A stretch of 64,000 nucleotides of DNA from Tenrec ecaudatus (taxonomy: Eukaryota; Chordata; Mammalia; Afrosoricida; Tenrecidae), in assembly GCF_050624435.1 (NCBI RefSeq), contig NC_134543.1, positions 123,580,475-123,644,474 on the forward strand, read 5' to 3'. Below the pieces are notes generated by a model. That model made no database searches and was not told where the DNA came from. It saw nothing but the letters and a program-made list of their open reading frames with translations. Numbering within the stretch: the stretch's first letter is position 1; every line of letters begins with the position of its first letter. A program made the position numbers and the translations under genes. Below, in pieces: positions 11,500 to 21,722 of this stretch.

Positions 11500-11597
11500 A
11501 CTTCTACTTGGGGAAAGGGTTACAGTCTTCTCGGAAACCTACGGGGTCGCTATGAGTGCCCCCTGACTCCTTGGCAGCGAGTTGGGAGTTTTTAAAA
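11500..11597 (+). repeat. AfroSINE 3' fragment
   Basis: gaaacctacggggtcgctat followed by a diverged cttggcagcgagttggg. Only the 3' half is present. Confidence 0.65.
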
Positions 11598-11866
11598 TTA
11601 GGGGTCCTGGATGGCTCCCTCTGCCTCTCCTCCTAGGACCCCACGCGGCGCATCTCAGTGCTGAGCCCCGCGTCCCACGCGTGGCGGTCAGTCTCTATTC
11701 GGGGGCCACCTTGCCTCGCCTCTCCAAATGATTGATTTTTATCATTTGTTTCATGAAACAAATGTCTATCTTGGCTCCAAAATTTCCCATGGATAGGCAG
11801 AACTGAGCATTTCATTGAGTCAAGAGGTGTTGCCTGAACTGCCACGCGCATTCTGCGACCCCATGC

Positions 11867-11895
11867 GGGGGGTGGGGTGGGGGGGGTGGGGGTGG
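11867..11895 (+). repeat. G-rich tract, possible quadruplex
   Basis: Runs of 4 to 8 G separated by single T. It meets the usual G3+N1-7 pattern four or more times on the plus strand. Confidence 0.6.
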
Positions 11896-12069
11896 CACTG
11901 CAGCAGGGCTGGCCACCCTGGGGCGTGGTGTGGTGCTGATGAACTAACATGCCACCCCAAGTGGTCGTCAAGGCTGTCCCCACATGAGACCGGGCCCAGG
12001 GCACATATGGAGCAGATGCTATGGAAACAGATGCAGGGGCATTAATGCCAGAAAAGACCAGGTGACATT

Positions 12070-12240
12070 AAAAAAAAAAAGGACGGGGGGGGGGGGCTCA
12101 CTGCCATCAAGTCAATGCCGACACATAACCCCATAAGAAGGGTCGAACTGCCCTCTTTGAGTTTTCAAGATTGTAACTCTTGAAGGAAACAGAATGGCCC
12201 ATCTTTCTCAGGCAGAGGTGCTGGTGGTTGAATGCAGCCC
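12070..12240 (-). repeat. AfroSINE preceded by A11 and G12 runs
   Basis: A11 at 12,070-12,080 and G12 at 12,085-12,096, then a reverse AfroSINE from ctcactgccatcaagtcaat. The 5' head of the SINE is weak. Confidence 0.75.
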
Positions 12241-13613
12241 ACATCACTGTGCAAAACCCCCAGGAAATCAGAAACTTTCCGTGGAAGAAGATGATAACAG
12301 CATGAGACATTCCACCTAGTAGGAACTACGGAACATCTTTTCATCTTCTCGTGGAAGAGGCAGGTCAGATGAGAACACGGACATGCCTAACGAAGGTCTT
12401 AACGTTTAAAGTTGTGTCTGTGTCTCATCAGTTCCTTAAACTCAGAAACATCACCTGCAGGCGCGACCGTGCTGACAAAGGGCGAATGTCCAGTCAACGT
12501 GGTCCGTTGAGCCTGCACTTCTGGGCTGTGTGCGTGTGGGCTACGTAAGCATGGGTAACAACCAGGTGCTACAACTCTGGCTCTGCAATAGGAAGCCACT
12601 GTCACACCACAGTGGGGTTGCCATGAAGGTGAAGAGAGAGCAAGAATGGATTTGTAGACTGTCAAGATCGTTAATGATGTTAGCACTAAAGTGATCTAGC
12701 TCTTTCTGATTTGGTGAAAACCACTCCACCCCACCCCCACCGCCACCAAAATAAATCACGTGTAAATTACACCACAAGATTAACATTTGCTTTTAAAACA
12801 TTTTAAACATTTGCAGGCCAGCCAGTCAGCAGGGGGCTGTCCTGAGTAAGCCAAGTGTTGGGCCTGCGGTGAGTTATGATCTTAGAAGGTAGCTCAGGGC
12901 CTCAGTCACTTGGAGGGGCTGTGAGGGTGTGGTTGGAGAAAGGGCAGCGGCTTCCCCAGCACCACGGCTCACTCCAGTCCCAGTCATTCTCTCCAGGAGC
13001 TTGCTCTCTTCTTCAGAACTCGATTCCCAGCATGCTTCTCATCCAGACTGCTGCCCCACGGGAGGGCCAATCGCAATCTCCATCTCTTCCTTAAAGGTGA
13101 TGTGGTTTTTAAAAAGCTTATTGATTATTGAATGCATCTAAGTAAGATCTATGGAGAGACCGGGAATAGAAACTTCTCCCCGTCACACATCTCACATTTT
13201 CAAAACATATTCCCACACCGGTCCTCTTATCAATATTTGTCAAATCATAGTCAGAGCAGGAGAGATGACCCCAGGCTTTATTTCAGACGAAGAAGCATGA
13301 GGTTAAAGTAATAAAGGGACTTCACCAGAGCCTTCTGGATTTGAAATTTAGGGGGCCACGCAAAGGAGTAACTGGATACTGATCTTACATGTGAGTCAAG
13401 GTTACAAGTTAGTTATGGGCCCACTCATTAATTATTAATTAATGAGGTACTTATTACTATTAGAAATGCAATAGAAAGCACAGGCTCATCCAAGTAGCTC
13501 CTGGCCTTTGTTGGGTGACGGAACTGTATGGTGTTGTACGAGGAAAAAGGATGAGGGGCTGGGTTCTGGGGTGTGTTCAGAGGAGGAGCTGACTCGAAGG
13601 GGTGTCTAACAAA
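12241..13613. other. intergenic sequence, nothing recognised
   Basis: No gene. A (CCACC)-rich patch at about 12,722-12,747. No repeat family recognised with confidence. Confidence 0.45.
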
Positions 13614-14135
13614 GTGGGTTAGTTTATGGTGCCAACCTGGCCGATAAACACATGTGGGCTTAATTGAAGGGCAGAGGGAAAAATGGCTTGGTGAGCCTCG
13701 CCTTTCGAGTTCTCAGGTCTCTTGCTTTGTGATGGTCATACCAGGGTGCAGCTGCTTTAGCCAGTTCCCTGCTTCAGCTGGCAAGGCTCACTTCCTGAAA
13801 GACATCCCCAAGGAGAAGCCACATGGACCTACCCTGATGCAGCCCTGGGTGTTGGAGCAGCCGTGTGGAGACCCCTGCCAGCGCTGAGATGCTTACACTT
13901 TCACTGACTCAGCTTTCCTTCTGCAGTCAGCATCATTGCGTCTGTTTTGTGAGATGAAGGAAGACTTTGTGGATTGGTGTTGGACTTTTGGGTTAATGAG
14001 TTAATGGTGGACTTATGGGCTTGGGCAGCACTGGGTTGGGATGTTTTCCTGATGTGCACTTAACCTTTATATAAAACTCTCTCTTATACATGAGTTTCTG
14101 TGGATTTGTTTCTCTAAAGTACCCAGATGATACAC
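13614..14135 (-). repeat. LTR-like interspersed repeat A, copy 2
   Basis: Reverse copy of the 4,784-5,304 element: starts gtgggttagtttatggtgcc and ends gtacccagatgatacac. The internal order is the same, including the tataaaactctctcttatac segment. Confidence 0.7.
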
Positions 14136-15226
14136 GAAGCATTAAGTAAAGAAATGGCAGCAGGAGAAGAAGGCATGGCGAGTGGCTGACTGGAGCTCCT
14201 GGTAAGACAGGAAGCCAGAAATACACATTATTTTTCCTCCTTCAAGGAGCGGGGAGTGAGCTCGATCGATAGGTGGAGGTCACCACCAGAAGCGAGAATG
14301 ATACTGAATATAAGGACCTTCCGACTATAAACCATTACAACTCTATGAATTGAAAAGCTAAAACAATGCCCCCCAAATGAGTTTTCTTCAAGGGGAAAAA
14401 AGTGTAATCTTGTGAAAATTGATCATTTGACATAAAGTAAGAATGATTCGTGCCACTAAAAGAACTGAATTATAATTCTACATTAACTGACCAGGTCATT
14501 AATTTAAGGTCCAGTGGGCAGTATAGTCTTACTCACTAGTCTGTGTCATGGGGCAATCGGTCTTTACAAACACCTAGAGTTTCCCATAGTGTCCATTCAC
14601 CATGTGGAAGGAAGACTAGTCAGGCACGCGTCCCACCGTGCGCCCTTGAGGACCAGTCTACAGAGTGTCGTGAAGGTCTCCAGGCTTTACCCAGAGGGAG
14701 GTCTTACACGGACACAGGCCTGTTTCCCACCGTTAGTTTGTGGTAATCATCCCAAGTCCAGTGAAATGGCACATAGACCTTGCACTTAGTCCAGAGTCTC
14801 TCAGGAGTCAGGTTCCCTTGTCTTGGTTCAAAGAAAGAGGCTAACACTTCTGTAACAGTTACTGATAATCTATCCAAATGAGTGTAGAGCCCAGGGCATT
14901 TATTGAGAAGCAGCCTTCGGTGGCTCTCCTAGTCCAGGCCCGTTGTAGTGCCTTTGAAAGCGCCAGTCACCCTACAGTGGATGAAATGGGGAAGATTGAT
15001 AAGAAGGGCACTCCACAGGGAAGGGCGCTGTGCCCACGCAGCCTGGCTTCTTGAGTTAAACCATCCAGAGATCTTGTTTAGCCAATCCGCTCCATGCCCC
15101 TCCTCTGGGGAGGCTAAAACTTTACAGCTTCCAAACGGCAATCTCTGACACCTGGTCACTCCTTACATTTCTACTTTAGAATATCAGGGGTGGTGCTCAG
15201 TGTCCTCCCTAGCTAAACCCCTAAGC
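14136..15226. other. intergenic sequence, nothing recognised
   Basis: No gene or repeat recognised. AT-rich in 14,290-14,500. Confidence 0.45.
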
Positions 15227-15427
15227 CAGCGGTTCTCCACCTGTGAGTCGCAACCCCTTTGGGGGATGGGGGGACTTTGAACGACCCTTTCACAGGGGTT
15301 GCTCAATTCCTAACAGTAGCAAAATGACAGTTATGAAGTAATCATAACCTTGGGGGGCGGAGGGGGGCACCACAATATGAGGAACTGTACTAAAGGGTCG
15401 CGGCCTTAGGAAGACTGAGAACCACTG
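15227..15427. mobile_element. SPIN-like hAT MITE
   Basis: Starts cagcggttctccacctgtga and continues with gtcgcaacccctttgggg and cgaccctttcacaggggttg. It ends with the inverse arm, aagactgagaaccactg. This matches the SPIN_NA/URR1 non-autonomous hAT termini from memory. It is 201 bp and non-coding. A clean 8-bp target duplication is not preserved. SPIN elements occur in tenrec, murine rodents, bats, galago, opossum, frog and lizard and are a textbook case of horizontal transfer. Confidence 0.85.
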
Positions 15428-16267
15428 CCCCAGCTGTTGTGATGACGTGTGTATTAAACCAAACTCCCTACCACGGAGTTGATCCTGTCTGGTTCTGTGG
15501 GTTCCGGACACTCGCCGTGTTAACTTCCTATACTTTACAGCCACCAGCCATGTTTACCAGTAAATGGCCACAGGCAGACGAGATGGCATTGAAGAATTTG
15601 TTAGAAAATATTTAGACTGAGAGGCTGGGTTCGATTTTGAAAGTTACTGTGGAAGTGCTCACAAGCATCACTCTGAGGCACAAAGCATGTCCGGTGCTGC
15701 TGTTGAGCGGCATGCTGCCCCAGCCCTATTTTGAAGAAGAGACACGGATGATTTGGGCATGGAATTCTAACGACCCAGCGGTGTTTTGTGGTTGTCCGTA
15801 CAGTGGCTTTGAGTCGGCACCTAACAACGGCAAATGAACCCCAAGAAGCATCATCCCAATGCGTTCAGTAGTATCCAGAGGAGCCAGCACGGTGGCTGGC
15901 GCCAGCATCCTGGCTCTGAGGCAGAAAGGAAGGCAAGAGGCAGAAATAGAAGCTGAGTGGTCACTGGGGCTCCTATATCCCCAAGGGTCTGGGGTAAGCC
16001 TTTTGGCATCTGCTTCTGCCCCACTGCAAGATCAATTGTAACATTTATCTACGCTGTTGCCACAAAAACACCACAAGTGTGGGCTTTCAGGAGGCAAGTT
16101 ATTTTCTCAGTTTCTGAGGCTGAAAGTCCGAATTCAGGACGTGCCCTCAGGGGAAGAAGACCTTCTGTCTCTCATCCTTTTTCATGAACATAACAGAGAC
16201 CACCTGTTCCCAAATGGGATTTTAACCCAAGGCCCAGTACAAATCTTGAGGGAGACAAAATTCAATC
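15428..16267. other. intergenic sequence with SINE fragment
   Basis: A short AfroSINE/RTE 3' end at about 15,765-15,838 (tggctttgagtcggcaccta). At 16,060-16,190 the sequence resembles an old mammalian repeat (tttctgaggctgaaagtccg) that I cannot name. Confidence 0.4.
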
Positions 16268-16430
16268 CCTACTCACTAACATTGATTCAATTCTGAACCA
16301 TAGTGACCCTATAGGTCAGGGTCTATAAGAGTCCTTGTGAGCATCCATGGGAGTAGAAAGCCCCATCTATCCTGCAGTGTCTGGTGGTTTTGAACTGCTG
16401 ACCTTGCAGTTAGCTGTTCAACAATCCGTA
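16268..16430 (-). repeat. AfroSINE
   Basis: Reverse copy: ctgaaccatagtgaccctat leads, and ggttttgaactgctgacctt follows. The tRNA-like head is incomplete. Confidence 0.8.
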
Positions 16431-16925
16431 GCAGGTAAAAAACAGGAATTAGTGGCCTTTTATTTGTAAAGGGACAAACAGCACACTGTGTAGGCTCTTG
16501 CATATAGTTTCTGTCACAACCGCTCACCGGCCAGGGTAGCATGAAAGGAGCCAACACACAGGGGTGCGGGCGGTGTGTTCCACTTAGACTTAGGTCCAAG
16601 AGCAGGATGTAACTGATGGCTGTAGTTGGCTGGCCTCTGGCATAAGACCCACTTCACAGTACCTTTACTAGTGTTTAGAGAGGCACCAGAAACATTACAA
16701 GAAGCTGGCAAAAGAGACTGGTTCTTACCTGAGAGAACAATCACCACCACACGGCAAATGTTTCCTATGAAAACAAACAACACCCAAAGACCAAAATCTG
16801 CTATCTAGTCTTGAATAATGAAAAATGGAAAGGTTTAAAACAGGGTGCTTAGTCTCCTGGGAAGGCGCTGGTCTGCTTTTCAAGCTTAAACAAAACAATG
16901 ATGGAATACTGAATCCCCTTTTTGT

Positions 16926-16998
16926 TGGTCGTGGACTATGAACTTTGACTATGAACATGGTCGGGGACTATGAACATGGTCGGGGACTATGAACCCGG
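16926..16998. repeat. 20-bp minisatellite
   Basis: About 3.5 units of gactatgaacatggtcgggg, the last two nearly identical. Confidence 0.9.
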
Positions 16999-17019
16999 TG
17001 AACCAAGTTGCTCTATTTC

Positions 17020-17260
17020 ATTACAACCGTAATTATTTCCCACTCCACACCCAGGTTTAAGCATGTTAGTCAGCAGGTGACAAGTATTTAATTAATATGC
17101 AGGGAGGGTAGAAATCGTGATTAGGTCCTTTTGTTATATACTTTCCCCCAGGGTTGCCATAAATCTTTATCGTGCACAATTGTGTAACAACACCTCAGTC
17201 TCCTATATGTCAGCATTAATTACTTCCAACACGTTATCCAAACAACAATTCCCCGGCACA
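17020..17260. other. candidate conserved non-coding element
   Basis: Repeat-free AT-rich block with tatttaattaatatgcagg and cagcattaattacttccaac. Conservation not tested. Confidence 0.3.
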
Positions 17261-17509
17261 GCTGTAAAACAGCACTGGCCTGGTCTGAAGAAGAAAGACA
17301 GCCCTCTTGGCAAATTTAAACTGCCGAGGAGTGCTTGCTTCACTATATTCCTCAGTTGCTCGTAACGGGATATTTTTCTAAAATTCTAGAAGCAAATTTA
17401 ATCAACTGAGAGTTCTGTGGGTCCTCAATCTCTGAAGTCTTTGGGACCAAATGTTTCAGAAAACAGAACTTTTTCAAACTTTAGGGAGGTAATAGGGTGG
17501 ACAGAGCCC

Positions 17510-17680
17510 TGGGGGCACGGCAGGCGGGCGGACGGGCTACCTACCAGTTGCCCTACAGGAGACAGAATGGCCGCCTGCTCCCATGAAGCGCTTGTCCCAG
17601 AGACAAGCCCCAGAGGGGCAGGGCAGCTCCGCTGCAGAGCGGCTGTGCGCTGGAGTGGGCTCGGTGGCAATGCATTTACA
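17510..17680 (+). repeat. AfroSINE, GC-rich diverged copy
   Basis: Contains ctaccagttgccctacagga, gcctgctcccatgaagc and ggctcggtggcaatgc. The internal part is diverged. Confidence 0.65.
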
Positions 17681-18239
17681 GACCACAAAGCTCACACTCT
17701 CCAGCGGAGTCGGCAGAAGCATCTGATTAGCCAGCATGCTTCGTTGCTAACAGCCAAACTCATTCATGGTAAAGAGAATTCATTGATGGAGTCCATACGG
17801 ATTCGACTGATGTCAGTTTAGTTTGCTGCCAAATGTCTGCTTCAAACTTAGAAAGCCTGTGTGGTTTTCAGAGTTTTCACACCTGTATACAATGCACCAA
17901 ATATTTTACTTCTCTGTTTGCATATCGATAACTGACTCAAGAATTGTGGGTAAGGAATTGTGTGTGAAAGCAAAAGCAAGTTTCCTCGGTACTAGAGTGG
18001 TCACTCTGGTGGCGAGTCCCCACCAAAAGGGCTTGTTGTTCAAGGATTTGTGACAGGCGGCTTGGACAAAGTCATCCTGTATTCTTCAAGAATTGTTCAT
18101 TTCCCCCACAATTAATTAACTAGTGGGTCTTCTAGTTCTGTCCGCCTTTGACGAGTGTAGAGCTTTTTAATGGTTTGGTTCTTGCAAGTCCTGAACATTC
18201 ACTTTCAGGTCTGGGGTTGTAAACAGACATAACTCAAAC
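17681..18239. other. intergenic sequence, nothing recognised
   Basis: No gene or repeat recognised. AT-rich in 17,820-18,200. Confidence 0.45.
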
Positions 18240-18430
18240 CCACACCTGCTGCCACTGCATTGCTTGTCACTCCGGGGCCCTGTAGGCTGAGGGGAACTTC
18301 TCTGGAGGTTTCCAAAGCCGTGGATCTTCTGGAAGCAGCTTCCTCATTCTGCTGCCCAGAGGCGGATGGGTTCCAATTGCTGACCTTCACTGAACAGCCA
18401 AGCACTTTCACCACTGTGCCACTGTGTACC
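18240..18430 (-). repeat. AfroSINE
   Basis: Reverse copy ending ttcaccactgtgccactgtg. The B-box region is gttccaattgctgaccttca. Confidence 0.8.
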
Positions 18431-18454
18431 CCACTGGCTGTACTCACAGAACCA

Positions 18455-18605
18455 CACACTCACTACCACTGAGTCAATGCCAACTCCCAGCAACCCTTCC
18501 AGATGGCTGCTCTGTAAGGGAGTGGAAAGCTCCGTCTTTCTCCTGCAGGGGTTTCGAACTGTGGGCCTTTCAGACTGCAGCACAAGACGTAACCACTTAC
18601 GTGTC
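18455..18605 (-). repeat. AfroSINE
   Basis: Reverse copy beginning ctcactaccactgagtcaat and including gtttcgaactgtgggccttt. Tandem with the previous copy in the same orientation. Confidence 0.8.
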
Positions 18606-20207
18606 TGCCGCTATGGCTTCTATAGCTGTAAAGGCAGCACCCAAGTAATGTACTAGGAATGCAAATCCGCCGAGAAGGCGGAGTCCACCTTTTCGGCACT
18701 TCATGGCGACACTAAGTCCTGCAGCACATCTTTAGCAAGAGTCCACCCTGGGTCTGAGTTTCTCAGGGGTCTTCGGTGTGCACTCCCTCCCGTATCAGGA
18801 GCTTGCTTCAAAGCCCCTGCCTGATGGCTCCGGTCTCCGGGAGGAGCCCACTCAGCCCGAGATGTGATCCGGTACTGTGGTTATGATCCAGGTTAGGAAT
18901 CGCCATTCCCACTTCTCCCCTGATGAAGCGTGGAGCTTGCGAGAGACAACAAGACCAACTGGGGCAATGCCTGTGGGAGGGAAAACTGTGAAGGAATTGT
19001 GCGAGTCTTCCAGGGAAGTGCAGTGCAGGGAGACAGAGGGAGAGGCAGACGAGATGAGAGGACAAGAAGGGAGTGCAAGTAGCTGTCTGCAGAGCTTTTC
19101 CAGGCAGCCCCCACAGCAGTTCTGTGTCTAAGGCCTACACAGGGCCAGCCTCAGTATCCCTGCCAACTCCAACACCAGTCACTGGCATGGTCCCAGTACA
19201 AAAGCAGGGCTGGATGTCAGGTACAGCCGCTGGGGTCTGGGCCAGTTCCCTCCTCTGTATTCCGCCAGCGTTGGAGGTCTGCCGCAGCACCTCCAGGGTG
19301 GGAAAGGGCCTCTATGCCACCAGGCTAGAGCTGCACTGGACCAGCATGCTGCCAAGCCTTGCTCAGAGTCCCCGGCCATCTCCCTACCGCACAGTGACCA
19401 GAGGGGAGACAGCAAACGGCACAGGCATACTTAACACAAACTCACCAAGTTTCCGCACCTTCAAACATGCACCAAGTATTTTATTTCTCTCAGTTTGCAT
19501 ACACAGAATTGACTCTGAAAGCACTTAAAAAACCCAACAGAACACCCGTCTCAGGGGATTGAATCCTATAAAATATTAGAAAGTCTGTTTCTAATATAAT
19601 ACGTTTATACATGTCTATATAATGAAATGCTAGCTTGATATTTTGTATCAGCATTTCTTTAGCAGATGATTAGTGTAATAGTGTCCCAAGATACACTGTT
19701 AAGAACTATGATACATATGAAAAATAGTCAACCCACATTCCTGATTATGTCCATCTTAAAGACACAAAATACTAGCACATTTGTTATGAAATTCTCTTTA
19801 TAATGATCCCTTTAACAAATGACAATTGGCCACTGGCTTAAGTCTGTGGAAAGGATTAAGTATAATACTTTCTTTCACAGGGGAAAAAAAAAGAGAAAAG
19901 ATCTGTATCAGAGATCAAACATCCAGGAAAAAATACATACTGCTTTCTTTTTGGATCACACATTAAACAGCAATACAAAAAAAAATCAAGTTTTATGGTG
20001 AAGTCATTAAAAAAACCAAATACTAACAGAACTACCTCACCTCAACAAAAACCGCGCAAACCCAGGTGGTCCATGTGCTCATTTGGTTCGCTAGCCCTCA
20101 GTGATCCGATAGCCCACGCCGTCCTCAAGCCACCTGCAGGCTCCTCCCGGGAAGCGAAGGCCGTGGCAGTATTTTTAAGCGCGTTGATAGACTGTGTATT
20201 TCTGACC
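18606..20207. other. intergenic sequence, nothing recognised
   Basis: No gene or repeat recognised over 1.6 kb. AT-rich in 19,550-20,000. Confidence 0.45.
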
Positions 20208-20375
20208 AAGAAGCCCTGGTGGTGCAGTGGTTAAGCATCTGGGCGGCTCACCAAAAGGCCAGTGGCTCAAAGTCCCCAGCCACTTTACAGGGGCGGCACT
20301 TCTGCTCTGGAGACTGACGGCAGGCAGTTCCACTCTGCCCTACAGAGTCACGGATGGGTTTGGGTTTGCTTTTTG
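20208..20375 (+). repeat. AfroSINE, well preserved
   Basis: Head agccctggtggtgcagtggt, tail ctacagagtcacggatgggt with tttgggtttgc. One of the least diverged copies here. The A box (tggtgcagtggttaagc) is intact and the B box partly degraded. Confidence 0.93.
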
Positions 20376-20564
20376 TAATTCTGATGAACAGAAGTGGGAC
20401 GCAGAAAGGAAGAAAAACTACCACCTGCGTTGCTGAAGCGATTCTCGTAGGCCAGCTCGTTCAAAGAACACATCTCCGCTCACTTTCCAGCGTAACCACA
20501 AAGGCCTGAGGTAACGTACACACAGAGCAGCTAGCTCCCCACCCTTCCTCTGAAGTACCTGAAG

Positions 20565-20772
20565 GGGCCCTGACTGCACAGGGAGCTTCGGGTTGAGCTG
20601 CTAGCCCCCAGAGCTCAACAGTTCGATACCACCAGCCGCTGCTCTGTAGAAAGATTCGACTTTCTGTCTTGAAGAGAGTGAGCGACAGGCTCAGAAATGC
20701 AGAGGAGCAGTTCTCATTTGAACTACAGGCTCTGTGCGAGTCAGAATCAACTCAGTGCTGGTTGGTAATAAG
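20565..20772 (+). repeat. AfroSINE, diverged
   Basis: ttgagctgctagcccccaga (tRNA-like) through gtgcgagtcagaatcaactc and agtgctggttgg. It marks the left limit of the probable VPS13C 3'UTR. Confidence 0.8.
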
Positions 20773-21620
20773 TGTTTAAGATACATCCCTAGAGAAGCAT
20801 TAAAGTCTTTTCACTTTTAGGAAGCCAGTTTCCGGGACTATGGTACTATTGAATTTTTCATATTTCTGAGTCTTGAAGAACTTAAAGTGCAATATTTTAA
20901 TGTATCAGCAAATTATAACTATGCCATGGAAGTTCATCTTTGAAAGAACATGTAAATAATCTTCAACATTTTGTGAATGCTGTATTACATAGATTATAGA
21001 GTATCTTAATGTTTGATTGGTCTACAAATCTTCATCTTATAATGCAAAGAGGAAAAGTAAGTACTAATTAAGACATGTTTTAATTACACGAAAAACAATG
21101 TTTTCATGAAGATAAAATGGGAAACGTCCTTTCTCCCTTTTGTGGCTTTTCTTTAATCAATTACCAGCTTTACAAAATGTGACTTCAATTCAATTATTGA
21201 ACAAACTACCCTAAACAACAGTGTCACACGTCCGCCATTTGTCCACTGGTGAAAGCCCTCAGAGAGCAGTGGGGAAGCTCAGCTCCTCCTCCATCATCAG
21301 TGAGGCCTACTGTCCCTGACTTGGCAACGTTAACGTTCATGAGAACTTCACTCTGAATTTGAAGTAACGTTTCCTTGCAGGCCTGGCCCATTCAGGTGAC
21401 AGTGTAGAAGTAAATGGGTAACACAAACATGGTTTCCAAATCAATGAAAAATTAAAAAGGAGGAGGGAGGAAAGCAAACATTAGGTGTTCCAGGAAAAAA
21501 TATTCTAAAATTAAGGGGTTGAGGAAAAATTCCCTTTCACAAGATAAACAAGTGATGGACAGGCAAGGCAGAGGGCAGGTTCTCCTGTGGCAGCAGCTCA
21601 CGTGTGCACTGGGAGCAGGC
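20773..21620 (-). other. VPS13C: probable 3'UTR of long VPS13C isoform
   Basis: The stretch between the stop codon and the first AfroSINE (ends near 20,772) is AT-rich, single-copy in appearance and free of recognisable repeats. No canonical AATAAA is obvious on the minus strand; ATTAAA variants occur at 21,152-21,157 and 21,078-21,083. The true end of the transcript cannot be fixed from sequence alone. Confidence 0.45.
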
Positions 21621-21722
21621 TTAATATGGTAGCTGGGGCCGCAGAAGCTTCAAGGATGACTGCTTCACCAGCATTTTCTGGTGTCTCCTGGACTGCGCAT
21701 CTTCAATGGCATTATAGGCTCT
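21621..21722 (-). CDS. VPS13C: VPS13C last coding exon (window exon 23)
   Basis: 102 bp, 33 codons plus TAA. It begins [18 protein letters not shown] and ends [12 protein letters not shown]. The acceptor is TTTTACAG. The C-terminal amphipathic helix of the PH-like domain is well conserved; human ends RLLRPQLPS. The 3'UTR runs leftward from 21,620. Confidence 0.95.
   Translation of the reverse strand, partial: RAYNAIEDAQSRRHQKMLVKQSSLKLLRPQLPY

Larger units (their letters stand above)
10949..12069. other. intergenic sequence with SINE fragment and G-rich run
   Basis: An AfroSINE 3' fragment lies at about 11,500-11,597 (cctacggggtcgctatgagt). A GGGG/T run at 11,867-11,895 could form a G-quadruplex. 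Otherwise nothing recognised. Confidence 0.5.

Noticed and set aside
20208-20375. tRNA gene
   Set aside because: The tRNA-like head is part of an AfroSINE. No complete cloverleaf and no anticodon stem fit a functional tRNA.
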